This document shows, one piece after another, positions 9,896-18,717 of a stretch of DNA of 39,695 nt. Made by a program: the position numbers and the translations under genes. Position 1 is the stretch's first letter, and the number at the start of each line of letters is the position of its first letter. The notes beneath the pieces were generated by a model. The model was not told the DNA's origin. It saw only the letters and a list, made by a program, of their open reading frames with translations, and did no database searches. Source of the stretch: Bacteroides sp. CAG:545 (lineage in GTDB: Bacteria; Bacteroidota; Bacteroidia; Bacteroidales; UBA932); NCBI GenBank assembly GCA_000432515.1, contig HF996019.1, positions 1 through 39,695 of the forward strand. Reading direction: 5' to 3'.

Positions 9896-11161
9896 TTATT
9901 TTACGAATTTGTCCGCCCAGTCTTTTTCATATTCCGCCAATGTCATCGGCACGAATGTAATATGGGCCATCTTGCGTTTCGGGCGCGATTCCGTCTTGCC
10001 GTATATATGCACGAACACTCCCCTGCCGGCCTCGCCGCAATACGCATTCTCCCTCTTCGCCGAATTGCTCACAGGAACCGATGCAGGATTCTGCCAATGC
10101 TCCGCATGAGCTGTGTCAATGATTTTCCACGCCGCTTCAAGGTCCTGTCCCAGAATGTTTTTCATCACTGTCGGCGCCACCAGTTCTGGCTTCTGCAATG
10201 CTTTTCCGAGCAGGAAATGACAGAGTTCGGTATACTGGGATGAAGTGCATCCCTCTATGGTATAGTGTCCGCTGTTGTGAGGACGCGGAGCCATTTCATT
10301 GAAAATGAAGTCATTGCCCTTGACGAACAGCTCGATGGCGAGAATTCCGCGATAGTCGCATCCCTCCATAAAATGTTCACAGGCATTGACAATGCGGCTG
10401 CAGAGCTGGTTTTCCGCAGGCTTCTTTCCGCCGGCAGTTTCATACAATGTCCCGGCCGGCACGATGCACAGGTCGAGGATTCCGCCTTTGTGGATGTTGC
10501 GGCCTATCGGGAAATGGACGGTGTCTTTTCCGTCTCTTACCAGAATCACGCTGCATTCGTAGTCGAACTGGATGAACGCTTCGAGAATGCAAGGAACGCG
10601 GAGCATGTCAGCAGCTGCTGCAATATCATTTTCTGATTTTATAACTACCTGACCATGACCGTCATAGCCAAGTCTTCTGGTTTTGAGCACGCAAGGCATA
10701 CCGATTTTCTTCACGGCCGCAGTGAGTTCCTCTATGCGCTGCTCGTCGGTCAGCTGACATGGAACCTCGGCGCAGTCCTCGTCGGAAGAGCAGGCCGGAA
10801 GCGGAATATATTCAAGTACGGGAAGTCCGTGACGTTTCGCATTGTTCTTCTCGCGCAGTCTGTCCTGGGAGTCGAAAAGCGGCGCAATGCCCTGAGGGAT
10901 ATTGTATTTTCCCTCCAGGTGGCGAAGGATGTCACCCGGAACATTCTCGAACTCGTAGGTGAGCACGTCGGTCATGTCCCCGAGTTTTTCCAATGCGTCA
11001 AGGTCATCGTAGGCTGCGACTATATGGCCGTCGCATTCTGCAAATGCAGGAGCATCCGGAGACGGGTCCAGCGCATAGACAGCGGCACCTTGGCGGTGGG
11101 CTTCCTCTGCGATCATAAGACCGAGTTGCCCGCCTCCGATTATGCCTATTTTTCTTGTCAT
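9896..11161 (-). CDS. purK: N5-carboxyaminoimidazole ribonucleotide synthase
   Basis: PurK is an ATP-grasp enzyme that carboxylates AIR with bicarbonate to N5-CAIR, which PurE then isomerises. The N-terminal fold carries IGIIGGGQLGLMIAEE, followed by LTYEFENVP (about 68-76) and the family signature EMAPRPHNSGHYTIEG (residues about 290-306). At 421 residues it is longer than the usual 350-380. Part of the excess is a cysteine-containing insertion around residues 122-145, between the N-terminal domain and the ATP-grasp domain. It lies 11 bases after purE and 15 bases before purL, so it is translated as part of the operon. The function is confident; the role of the insertion is unknown. Confidence 0.95.
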   Translation of the reverse strand: MTRKIGIIGGGQLGLMIAEEAHRQGAAVYALDPSPDAPAFAECDGHIVAAYDDLDALEKLGDMTDVLTYEFENVPGDILRHLEGKYNIPQGIAPLFDSQDRLREKNNAKRHGLPVLEYIPLPACSSDEDCAEVPCQLTDEQRIEELTAAVKKIGMPCVLKTRRLGYDGHGQVVIKSENDIAAAADMLRVPCILEAFIQFDYECSVILVRDGKDTVHFPIGRNIHKGGILDLCIVPAGTLYETAGGKKPAENQLCSRIVNACEHFMEGCDYRGILAIELFVKGNDFIFNEMAPRPHNSGHYTIEGCTSSQYTELCHFLLGKALQKPELVAPTVMKNILGQDLEAAWKIIDTAHAEHWQNPASVPVSNSAKRENAYCGEAGRGVFVHIYGKTESRPKRKMAHITFVPMTLAEYEKDWADKFVK

Positions 11162-11172
11162 CTGATTATGGT

Positions 11173-11640
11173 TTAGATTTCAGCTTTAAGAACGGAGTCC
11201 GTCTGTTCCTGTCGGAATTTTTCAAGTCTTGCAGATACGCCCTCATCCTGCAGTGCAAGTATCGAGGCAGCTATCAGGGCTGCGTTCTTGGCACCGTTGA
11301 TGGCCACTGTCGCAACAGGCACGCCACCAGGCATCTGAACTATCGAAAGAAGTGAGTCCAAGCCGTTCAGGGCTCGTGATTTGACCGGGACACCGATAAC
11401 AGGAAGTGTAGTCATGGCTGCCACCATTCCAGGCAGGTGAGCTGCCCCGCCGGCTCCGGCGATGATGACACTGATGCCCCTTGCTTTAGCAGTCTTCGCA
11501 TACTCGTACATAAGATCCGGTGTCCTATGCGCGCTTACAACCCTCTTTTCAAATGGGATATCGAGCGCTTTGAGCATTTCTTCGGCTCCGGACATAACTT
11601 CGTAGTCACTGGTGGAGCCCATTATGATTCCGACTTTCAT
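11173..11640 (-). CDS. purE: N5-CAIR mutase, first gene of the pur operon
   Basis: PurE moves the carboxyl group of N5-CAIR to make CAIR, working directly after PurK. I place the start at 11640 (MKVGIIMGSTSDYEVM), giving 155 residues. A longer open frame reaches 11757, but its extra 39 residues do not look like PurE and would extend across the promoter at 11712-11743. Conserved stretches are GSTSDYEVM, VSAHRTPDLMYEYA and AGAGGAAHLPGMVAA. It is the first gene of the operon, with a predicted leader of about 65 bases. Confidence 0.95.
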   Translation of the reverse strand: MKVGIIMGSTSDYEVMSGAEEMLKALDIPFEKRVVSAHRTPDLMYEYAKTAKARGISVIIAGAGGAAHLPGMVAAMTTLPVIGVPVKSRALNGLDSLLSIVQMPGGVPVATVAINGAKNAALIAASILALQDEGVSARLEKFRQEQTDSVLKAEI

Positions 11641-11679
11641 ACAATCAAAGATTTTCGCGTTCGGTTCATATAATAATAT

Positions 11680-11724
11680 AAGAGTATATCTGTATCTGCT
11701 GTAAAGCGGCACAAATATACTCTT
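11680..11724. repeat. Perfect 10-bp inverted repeat over the pur promoter (operator candidate)
   Basis: AAGAGTATAT at 11680-11689 is the exact reverse complement of ATATACTCTT at 11715-11724, with 25 bases between them. One arm overlaps the -7 box and the other lies 15-25 bases into the transcribed leader. Because the upstream arm is at or before the start site, an RNA hairpin cannot form from the normal transcript, so a DNA-binding site for a repressor is the more natural reading. No known regulator is implied by the sequence. Confidence 0.5.
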
Positions 11725-11743
11725 AATTCGCGGCATAACCAAA
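11712..11743 (-). promoter_or_regulatory. Bacteroidetes-type promoter of the pur operon
   Basis: Read on the minus strand there is a perfect TAnnTTTG -7 box (TATATTTG, 11712-11719). A TTTG -33 box lies at 11740-11743, inside a TTTTTGG run, with 20 bases between the two. This matches the sigma-ABfr promoter pattern known from Bacteroides. Transcription would begin near 11705, about 65 bases before the purE ATG. There is no competing match in the surrounding 100 bases. Confidence 0.75.
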
Positions 11744-11783
11744 AAGCCGGAGTGCAATATTTCTATAAAATCATTTTAGGAGA

Positions 11784-12920
11784 TTACTTTCCGACCTTGT
11801 TGGGAGAAGCCTTGAGCGCTTTCTTGATTGTCGGCAGGACTGCCTTCACATAATAGGTCACGCCGAGGTCTGTGAAATGGTCTCCATCCACGGTTCCCTC
11901 TTTCATTTCATCCAGGAGTTTCTCAGCGGAAACATAATATACACGCTTCTCGCCCGACTTGCGGAGCGTTTCATAGAACGCTTTCTGGGCATTGTTCCTT
12001 GCGATGATATCCTCGCGCTCGCCAATGTCCAGACGCATTGTCGGATAAAGCGGATGCTCCACGATAACCACCGGAACGTCAGGATGCGCATCACGGAGAA
12101 CGCGGAAGAATTCCACACTATGAGCTTCGATGCGGTCAGCCTTGCAGTTCGGAGCATTGTCCAGAACATAGAGCGCAGGTGTCTCCACCGATGCCATCAG
12201 TTGGGCGATATCCAGATCGAGGAGGGCATTGCCGCTGAAGCCGAGGTTGATGACTTCCATATCGAGAGCTCTCTCAAGCAATGAAGTATTAGCCATTCCC
12301 GGACGTGACACGCAGCCTCCCTGGAGGATACTTGTGCCGTACATCACTATCGGGCATCCTCTTCTCGGGCTGTCCACCTGAGGCTTGCCGATGACGCTGG
12401 CCTTGTCCACCCCGATTTCAAGTGATGTGACTCCGTCATACAGAGACAGATAGATCATGTACTCACGTTCCTTGCGCTCCATGTTCTTCACGAGCACATA
12501 CTCCGAAGTCTTGTCATTCTTTGAAGGTCTGCCTACGCCGGTGAAATACCATTTTCCCTCGTCGAGCACATAGAGGTCAAGGCCTCTGATTCCGGATGGG
12601 GCCATGTGGTTCATGTACGCTCCGTAAAGCGAAGTCCATCTGGCCTTGATAATCGGGGAATCCGTGCGGAAACGCACATAGATACCCGCAGAATGATGTC
12701 CGTGTCTCCAAAGTTCAGGCCTTGTGGTCTTTTCATAAGAGGCAGGAAGCCTGTCATAAGGGGTCAATGTCTCCTGAGTGGCTTTTCCTCCAATCAGAAA
12801 CTCCGTGGCATCGTGATATACCAATCCATCTTTCTCCGGCTGTCCGGCGTTTGCGACAAATGCCATAGCAAGCATTGTCACAGAAGCGACTGCTGTCGCC
12901 AACATTCTGCTTTTCATCAT
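11784..12920 (-). CDS. Secreted SGNH/GDSL-family esterase
   Basis: This 378-residue protein has a signal peptide (about 1-25, ending VANAG) and is probably periplasmic. Residues about 30-180 form the beta-sandwich N-terminal domain seen in SGNH hydrolases of this type, including the GxDLY-like motif GLDLY. The hydrolase domain has block I YGTSI with nucleophile S197, block II glycine in NLGFSGN, block III asparagine near DNAPN, and the D345-x-x-H348 pair in DGDHF. The family removes acyl groups from sugars or lipids; the substrate cannot be read from the sequence. It is the last gene of the glycan-uptake operon, 26 bases after the phosphatase gene. Confidence 0.85.
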   Translation of the reverse strand: MMKSRMLATAVASVTMLAMAFVANAGQPEKDGLVYHDATEFLIGGKATQETLTPYDRLPASYEKTTRPELWRHGHHSAGIYVRFRTDSPIIKARWTSLYGAYMNHMAPSGIRGLDLYVLDEGKWYFTGVGRPSKNDKTSEYVLVKNMERKEREYMIYLSLYDGVTSLEIGVDKASVIGKPQVDSPRRGCPIVMYGTSILQGGCVSRPGMANTSLLERALDMEVINLGFSGNALLDLDIAQLMASVETPALYVLDNAPNCKADRIEAHSVEFFRVLRDAHPDVPVVIVEHPLYPTMRLDIGEREDIIARNNAQKAFYETLRKSGEKRVYYVSAEKLLDEMKEGTVDGDHFTDLGVTYYVKAVLPTIKKALKASPNKVGK

Positions 12921-12946
12921 GATATTTTTCTTATAAACTTATAAAC

Positions 12947-14173
12947 TTATTTTCTTCCGTCAATGAACTTCTTGACATCTTCCCATCTGTAGTAAACTCC
13001 GGAGACAGCATCCAGTTCCGCGATGGTGCGTTCCTTCTCATTATACACGAACTTGACCAGCACGTCCGGCGACTTGCAGCTCCGGTAGAATATCATCTGG
13101 AGATTTGACGCAAGAGGGATGTTCATCGGATCATTCCATTTCTGCGGTATCTCATCGAAAGACAGTCTCTCGCCCACTCCGCTCAGATGCAGGTATCCGG
13201 CCAATGCCATGAGCGGATAGTCGTGTCCGAACTTCAAGTCGGCAGCATAATGTCCGGATGCCAGGGCCTCATCAGCTTTCGCAACAATGTCATTCACAAG
13301 CGGTTCCGTGTTTTTCATCCTTTCCTTTCCGAATTCCACGGAGTTCCCGTGCCTGATATAAAGTTCGCGGTTGCTGTAGTCCCACCATTTGTAGATGACG
13401 TCTTCCGGCAAATGTCTGTAAACATTGGTCTCGACTCCTGACGACCGTGCGATTCTGGCGACCTCCCAGATTTTCGTCTGGAACTTGTCCGCATTGTGCA
13501 CGAACTGCCTTGCAGCCTGCGGGTCGGTGAACAATGACGCCATGACCTTCACGGTATCAGTCTGCACATGCTTCAATGGTTCAAGCATCACTTTCGAAGC
13601 CTCATTCTGTTCTTTGGAGGCTCCGTTGCTGATATACGACATGATGACGTCATCACTGTCTATCTCGAACTGAAGTCCCGGCTGCAGGCGGATGAGTTCT
13701 CCGACGAAGTTGGCCATGCTGACAAGGCAACGGTGCACGGTACTGCTTTCTACTCTTATCAGTCCGCTGCCCTTGCGGAACACTTCCGGATAGTTCCTGT
13801 ACATCCTTTCCGCTATCATCCGGTGCTCTTTCTCGCCAAGGCGGGTCAGATGCCCGTTTGCTCCGTGATGAACTTCGGCCACCTTCTTCGCCTCCTGCAG
13901 AAGGCCTTCGCCTTCCGACGTAAGAATGCCGGCGCTGTCCGCCTTTTCCAGGATGTCGATTACATAAGTGTAATTCGAGAGTCCCCAGTTCACTCTGGAG
14001 CCATGACGTCCGTAATGACTGATATATACGGGTTCATATCCCTTAGGAGCCGGTGTCGTCTGAACTTTTCCGAATTCGTAAGGGTGAGTGTTCACTCCGG
14101 CCCTGTCAGGATCTTCCCGGAGCATCTGTATCGGCTGCAGCTGCAGCAGTGCGATAAGCAGTAAAGAAAACAT
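12947..14173 (-). CDS. Histidine-type phosphatase (MINPP/phytase-like), exported
   Basis: This 408-residue histidine acid phosphatase (clade 2) would hydrolyse phosphomonoesters outside the cytoplasm. The N-terminus is a short hydrophobic signal segment (1-14). The catalytic motif is SHYGRHGSR, with H57 as the expected phosphorylated histidine. The proton-donor motif is H317-D318 in KFGHDY. Members of this branch include bacterial multiple inositol polyphosphate phosphatases, so phytate or a sugar phosphate is possible. Its position after the phosphodiester glycosidase and sigma genes suggests it removes phosphate left on the glycan. The substrate is an inference. Confidence 0.85.
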   Translation of the reverse strand: MFSLLLIALLQLQPIQMLREDPDRAGVNTHPYEFGKVQTTPAPKGYEPVYISHYGRHGSRVNWGLSNYTYVIDILEKADSAGILTSEGEGLLQEAKKVAEVHHGANGHLTRLGEKEHRMIAERMYRNYPEVFRKGSGLIRVESSTVHRCLVSMANFVGELIRLQPGLQFEIDSDDVIMSYISNGASKEQNEASKVMLEPLKHVQTDTVKVMASLFTDPQAARQFVHNADKFQTKIWEVARIARSSGVETNVYRHLPEDVIYKWWDYSNRELYIRHGNSVEFGKERMKNTEPLVNDIVAKADEALASGHYAADLKFGHDYPLMALAGYLHLSGVGERLSFDEIPQKWNDPMNIPLASNLQMIFYRSCKSPDVLVKFVYNEKERTIAELDAVSGVYYRWEDVKKFIDGRK

Positions 14174-14191
14174 TTTCTATAGTTTTTGTGT

Positions 14192-14716
14192 TTATGAAAT
14201 CACATGTCGCAAATCCTTCAGAGCCAATGTAAGATGCCTTTCCACCGTTTTGGGAGAAAGATTCATTTCCTCGGCAATCTGGTCCACCGTCTTCCCCTCA
14301 AGCCTGCGTTTCTCGAATACTTGACGCCGCTTTTCCGGAAGTCGGCTTACGGCGGCCGAAATAGTGGCATCAAGTTCGAGCGCTGATATGGAGTTCAGGA
14401 TATTCTGGGTTTCATCCACAGGTTCCTGAACCGGACGGCGTTCCCTGTCAGCAACAAACTTGGCACGAAGCCAGCTTATGGACTCATTCCTGACAGCTGT
14501 CAGAAGATAACTCCTGAACTGTCTGGAAGAATCGAGACGTTCGCGGCCGGACCAGAGTTTCAGAAACACGTTCTGAACCACATCTTCAGCCGCGTCAGGG
14601 TCCTTGAGCAGTGACACCGCATAAGTGAAGCACTGCTCAAAGTACCTGTTGAAAAGCTCATCGAAACTCGCTTTATCCCCTCGTCTCAGTTTGCTGACAA
14701 GATTCTTTTCCGTCAT
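14192..14716 (-). CDS. ECF-type RNA polymerase sigma factor
   Basis: This 174-residue ECF sigma factor has region 2 at about residues 15-60 (FDELFNRYFEQ, DAAEDVVQNVFLKLW). Region 4 is at about 115-170 (LPEKRRQVFEKRRLEG, the helix-turn-helix MNLSPKTVERH). It resembles sigma factors that work with FecR-type anti-sigma proteins in Bacteroidetes transport loci. It lies just one base after the stop of the preceding NHL lipoprotein gene and 18 bases before the phosphatase gene. It is therefore inside the operon rather than at its head next to FecR (23420-24289). Self-amplifying expression is plausible. Confidence 0.92.
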   Translation of the reverse strand: MTEKNLVSKLRRGDKASFDELFNRYFEQCFTYAVSLLKDPDAAEDVVQNVFLKLWSGRERLDSSRQFRSYLLTAVRNESISWLRAKFVADRERRPVQEPVDETQNILNSISALELDATISAAVSRLPEKRRQVFEKRRLEGKTVDQIAEEMNLSPKTVERHLTLALKDLRHVIS

Positions 14717-14717
14717 T

Positions 14718-15929
14718 TCAGATGATTTCTATGAGTCTGATGGTATTCGTGGTCGCCGAAGTTACGAAAATTTTCGCACAATCCTCAGAAACTACGACAT
14801 CAGAAGGCCAAAAACCGCTCGCAATAGTTTCAAGTTTGCCTTTGGAATAATCACCGCCTGCTCCCGGAGTGAGTTTTCTTACAGCCTGTGCAGTCACATC
14901 GCAGAAATACAATGCACCGTCTTTTGCGCACCAGATTCCGTTCACCTTGCCGATTGTACTCTTGCCGAGCAGGTCGCCCGGAACGCCGTCTCCCTTGGAG
15001 CCCTTGGCATTTCCTTCTCCTGCAATCTGCTTGATTTCGCCGTCTTTGTCTATCATGTAAAGATAGCCGGAGTCTTCAGTGCCGACGATAACTCTTCCAG
15101 CAGCATCCACGGCAGAACATGTAGGCATAGGAATACTATAAATCTTCACCACGGCATCGTCCTTGAACTTGATTACCTGGCCGCCGTCAGTGTTTCTGTT
15201 GGAGAGGTATCCGAAGCCGTCAGCATCGAATTTTACACCCATAGGGTTCTGCAAGGTAAATCCTGAAACAACTTTTACAACTCCGGCAGCATCCATCTTC
15301 ACGAGCTGGTTGCTACTCTTGTTGCAGAAGTACAGTTCTCCCGACGGAGCGACTGCACCTTGCCAAGGATGGTGAAGTTCCGCGCCAGATGTCTTCACAG
15401 TAGTTACCCTACCGAAAGAATCCATTTTTCTGATAGCGAACGAACCTCTCTGCAGAATGTAGTAACTGCCGTCACCGGCAGGGATGATACCTTCTGGGGA
15501 TGAGAATGTCGCAGAGGTGGCCACTCCGTCTTCAGAAGCATTTGTTCCTACCTTTCCAGCATAAATGGAAGCAAGGTACACATGCTCAGGCTTTTCCTTG
15601 TAGAGGAATTTGATTCCGCCTGCCTTGCCTGCAGGTGTAGTCACCTCCACCTCATACTCAGCCGGTTCATTTTCAGGAACCACGATTGTAAGGTCCCATT
15701 TGTTGGCGTCCAGCACTTTGGCTTCTTTACCGCCGATAAGAACCACATTGTCCTTCGCCTTTTCACTGAAATTACGTCCGAGAACTCTCACGATGGCGCC
15801 GGAATATCCGCTTTCAGGGTCCATGCGCACAAGGCTGAGTTCCGTCACATTGGCGACGTATTTATCATCTTGGCAGGCACTTGCAAGTGTTACAAGTGCC
15901 ATTGCCGCTAAAATTATCGATTTTTTCAT
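14718..15929 (-). CDS. Lipoprotein with one IPT/TIG domain and NHL-like beta-propeller
   Basis: The 403-residue protein starts with a lipoprotein signal (lipobox LASAC, Cys19). An IPT/TIG immunoglobulin-like domain follows at about residues 28-112 (MDPESGYSGAIVRVLGRNFS). The rest carries repeated NHL/SMP-30-like blades (PEGIIPAGDGSYYILQRG, NGIWCAKDGALYFCD, DYSKGKLETIASG). It is probably an outer-membrane, surface-exposed glycan-binding accessory of the SusC/D system. It is a paralogue of the preceding gene, sharing the propeller end but with fewer TIG domains. The binding target is unknown. Confidence 0.82.
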   Translation of the reverse strand: MKKSIILAAMALVTLASACQDDKYVANVTELSLVRMDPESGYSGAIVRVLGRNFSEKAKDNVVLIGGKEAKVLDANKWDLTIVVPENEPAEYEVEVTTPAGKAGGIKFLYKEKPEHVYLASIYAGKVGTNASEDGVATSATFSSPEGIIPAGDGSYYILQRGSFAIRKMDSFGRVTTVKTSGAELHHPWQGAVAPSGELYFCNKSSNQLVKMDAAGVVKVVSGFTLQNPMGVKFDADGFGYLSNRNTDGGQVIKFKDDAVVKIYSIPMPTCSAVDAAGRVIVGTEDSGYLYMIDKDGEIKQIAGEGNAKGSKGDGVPGDLLGKSTIGKVNGIWCAKDGALYFCDVTAQAVRKLTPGAGGDYSKGKLETIASGFWPSDVVVSEDCAKIFVTSATTNTIRLIEII

Positions 15930-15935
15930 ATACGC

Positions 15936-17768
15936 TTATTTTGAGTATATCCTTCTTATGGTAAAGCCGGTTCCATCCGCAAGCAGCATTGAACCGTCTG
16001 ACATCGGAAGCAATCCGCAAGGATATTTGAATCCGGCGTTGGTGCCCAGTCCGTCAACTCCAGGATATTTCGGCACGAAATTCATACCCGCACGAGTCTT
16101 GACGGTTCCTTTGGTATAGTCTCCACCTTTCCCTGGGACCAATACGCGGACTGTAGCAGTAGTCACATCGGAGAACCACAGGTTACCTTCTGCATCGACA
16201 GCCATACCTTCTATCTGGCCGATAGTCGCAGTAAGAGGATTGCCCGGTTCGCCGTCGGTCGTAGCCGCTGCATTGGCAGGCTTATCCTTAGTACCGGCGA
16301 TTTTCTTCATCTCTCCCGTAGCAGGATCGAATTCGAAAATTCCGAACGGAGCACCAGTTGTGCCAATGTAAAGTTTAGTCTTGTCCTTGTTCCACGCCAT
16401 GTGTTCAGCAAACAACTTGACAGGCCAATCATGCTTCAGCACAAGATTCTTGTCATATATCGAAATATAGCTTGGTTTAGCTTCAGTTCCGGCATCACGG
16501 TTCAGCAAATACAGATTGTCCTGCGCATCAGTAAGCACGCACATCGGATTGGTAGTCAGTTTATGTGCCGGAAGCGGCAATACGCTGATTTCATTGGTTC
16601 CAGCGGCAAGCTTGAATACCTTGCCAGCTGCTTTGCCTGCAACATAATAATCACCTTTGGAATCGAATGTAGAGCCCCATGGATGAGTATTCTTGATGAG
16701 TGCATTGTCAATGCCGATAACCGTCTTGACCTCCCAAGTCTTAGGATCCAGTGTCCTGATGGCATCCCTTCCTGCTCCTCCACGCGAAGTGAACCAAACT
16801 TTGCCGTCAGGTCCCATCGCGAGATGCTGGACAGTTTCCAGATTGGCAGCCTTACCGATTCCGTCCTTTGTTCCGCGGACAGAACTTCCAGCTACAGTCT
16901 CCACATACCACAGAGGAGCCACGGTAAATGAGCCGCCTGTGCAGACTCTCTCGCCCACCTTCACGGTAAATGTATAAGTACCGGTTCCGAGTGCAGGCAT
17001 CTCCACTTTCAATGTCGTGGCGGTAGCTTCCGTAACAGTCAGGACCTGGTCGCCGACCATAACCACATTGTTCGCAAGCTCCTCGCTGAAGCCTTCACCG
17101 TAGATGGTCACGATAGTTCCGGCGCCGCCCTCTGAAGGAGTGGACTTCTCTACCATCAGTTCCACGTAAGTGAACTCCGCAACAGCCGTCTTGGTACCGT
17201 TCTTCACTTCCACGGTAACGCGTCCGCGTGCGTGTTCAGGTGCTGTTACTGACAATGCTGAAGATGATGTCGTAAGAATATTCGCCTTTACGCAGTCGAA
17301 GGTAACTGACATGTCGGCCAACTCATCAGAAAAGTTTTCTCCGAGGATGGTGACATTGTCCCCTACGAAACCGAAAGACGGCCTCAACGCGGTAATCTTC
17401 ACCTCCGGCTCAGCGAGTGTCACATAAGTGAAGTCCAAGCCGGAAACCTCTGTACCGTTCACGGAAACTTTCACATCTACCTTTCCGTCAGCATGTTCCG
17501 GGGTCACTATCCGGATTCTGTTCTTGGAAGAAGACACGACCTGTGCCTCTTTTCCGTCCATAAAGACCTTGTTTGCAGACTGTTCCGCAGCGAAATTCAC
17601 TCCGGAAATTATGACTGTACATCCGGACGCTCCGGATACAGGGATTATGGATATCAGCTCCGGCTCCGCAGCAAGCCCGTTCCCCGATGCGGAGTCCGAA
17701 CAAGACGCTGCGCCAACAAGCAGCAGAGCCATCTGAAGTATCAATATTATTCTTTTCATTGTCATCAA
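15936..17768 (-). CDS. Lipoprotein with three IPT/TIG domains and NHL-like beta-propeller
   Basis: This 610-residue lipoprotein (lipobox GAASC) has three consecutive IPT/TIG domains. They lie at about 36-116 (ISIIPVSGASGCTVIISG), 122-200 (ALRPSFGFVGDNVTILGE) and 205-285 (STPSEGGAGTIVTIYGEG). A C-terminal NHL-like propeller follows (AMGPDGKVWFTSRGG, IEGMAVDAEGNLWFSD). It most likely stands on the cell surface beside SusC/SusD and holds glycan. The start could be the ATG at 17768 or the MKRII start nine bases later; both keep the signal sequence. It starts three bases after the phosphodiester glycosidase stop. Confidence 0.82.
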   Translation of the reverse strand: MMTMKRIILILQMALLLVGAASCSDSASGNGLAAEPELISIIPVSGASGCTVIISGVNFAAEQSANKVFMDGKEAQVVSSSKNRIRIVTPEHADGKVDVKVSVNGTEVSGLDFTYVTLAEPEVKITALRPSFGFVGDNVTILGENFSDELADMSVTFDCVKANILTTSSSALSVTAPEHARGRVTVEVKNGTKTAVAEFTYVELMVEKSTPSEGGAGTIVTIYGEGFSEELANNVVMVGDQVLTVTEATATTLKVEMPALGTGTYTFTVKVGERVCTGGSFTVAPLWYVETVAGSSVRGTKDGIGKAANLETVQHLAMGPDGKVWFTSRGGAGRDAIRTLDPKTWEVKTVIGIDNALIKNTHPWGSTFDSKGDYYVAGKAAGKVFKLAAGTNEISVLPLPAHKLTTNPMCVLTDAQDNLYLLNRDAGTEAKPSYISIYDKNLVLKHDWPVKLFAEHMAWNKDKTKLYIGTTGAPFGIFEFDPATGEMKKIAGTKDKPANAAATTDGEPGNPLTATIGQIEGMAVDAEGNLWFSDVTTATVRVLVPGKGGDYTKGTVKTRAGMNFVPKYPGVDGLGTNAGFKYPCGLLPMSDGSMLLADGTGFTIRRIYSK

Positions 17769-17771
17769 TTA

Positions 17772-18713
17772 TTATGGTTCATCTACTGTTACGGCCCAGC
17801 CTGATACTACCGGTCTTTCAGCACCGTCAGCAGGATGGTTGCGAATCTGGAACACCTGTGCGATAGGGTGACGCACTAGGAATTGCGCCGAACCGCCGCC
17901 GTCCAGATTTGCCGCACCGGAACATCCGAGAGACTGGAACATGTATGCCATCTCCTTATAGGTAAGGCCTGCGGCACCGAATGTCCTTCGTCCGTCAGCC
18001 GTCAGGAAATACACGATGCCGTCATCCGTATATCCGATAGCGGTACGCGGGTCTCTTTCAACCCATTCAGTTCCAGAGAAATAACCGTTTGACAGAAGGA
18101 TCAGACCTGCGCCTGTACATTCCTTCAGACTGGTTTTCATCTCCTCGTATTTTGCACGCTCGGCAATCACCATCTTGTTGTCGAAACCGACTCCGACGAA
18201 GCTGAGAGCCTGTTGCTCGACATTCGGGTTATAGTCCCATGCTGACGAGACAATCGTTCCTCCACGATGCACGGGACCTCTCGGATTGATCGGAGTGTTG
18301 ATATTCCAGAAATCTCCGTTGATCATACCTACGACTCTCGCGCGGCTCTTGTCCATAGCGGCCGCCATATCTGTCAATGTCTGTTTTCTCCAGCCGTCCG
18401 AGATGGAATTGCTGTTGTAAGGCATCGCTACCTTCACTTTCAGGCCCGGAGTCTTGGTGTCAATGCGGAGGATACATATCTGCTGCACATATCCTTCCAT
18501 TGTCTGGAGATGCAAGTCAGTCTCCTCAACTCCCACAGCCACCACGAAAGATGTGTCCTTAAACACTCTCGCCACCTCCTGGCATTTGTCCACGAAAGTC
18601 TTTCCGATTTCCGTAGTCGGCTCATACAGGAAATCCGTGTCCTGAGCCTTGTCGCAAGCTGCGCAGAGTACCAACATGCTGGCAGCCAGCCATATTCTGT
18701 TTAATATTTTCAT
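17772..18713 (-). CDS. Phosphodiester glycosidase (NAGPA family), lipoprotein-like
   Basis: This protein belongs to the phosphodiester glycosidase (NAGPA) family, whose founder removes GlcNAc from GlcNAc-phosphodiester-mannose. Family motifs are VVGMINGDFWNIN in the middle, AIGYTDDGIVYFLTADGR, and the signature ANLDGGGSAQF near the C-terminus. I prefer the ATG at 18713 (MKILNRIW). It starts four bases after the SusD stop and gives a clean signal sequence with a Cys at LCAAC; a start at 18734 would overlap susD by 17 bases. The product is 313 residues. In this operon it is the likely enzyme that opens a sugar-phosphodiester bond. Bacterial substrates are poorly known. Confidence 0.87.
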   Translation of the reverse strand: MKILNRIWLAASMLVLCAACDKAQDTDFLYEPTTEIGKTFVDKCQEVARVFKDTSFVVAVGVEETDLHLQTMEGYVQQICILRIDTKTPGLKVKVAMPYNSNSISDGWRKQTLTDMAAAMDKSRARVVGMINGDFWNINTPINPRGPVHRGGTIVSSAWDYNPNVEQQALSFVGVGFDNKMVIAERAKYEEMKTSLKECTGAGLILLSNGYFSGTEWVERDPRTAIGYTDDGIVYFLTADGRRTFGAAGLTYKEMAYMFQSLGCSGAANLDGGGSAQFLVRHPIAQVFQIRNHPADGAERPVVSGWAVTVDEP

Positions 18714-18717
18714 ATCG

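Noticed and set aside
11641..11757. 39-codon N-terminal extension of purE
   Set aside because: It covers the promoter and lacks PurE character; the family start is at 11640.
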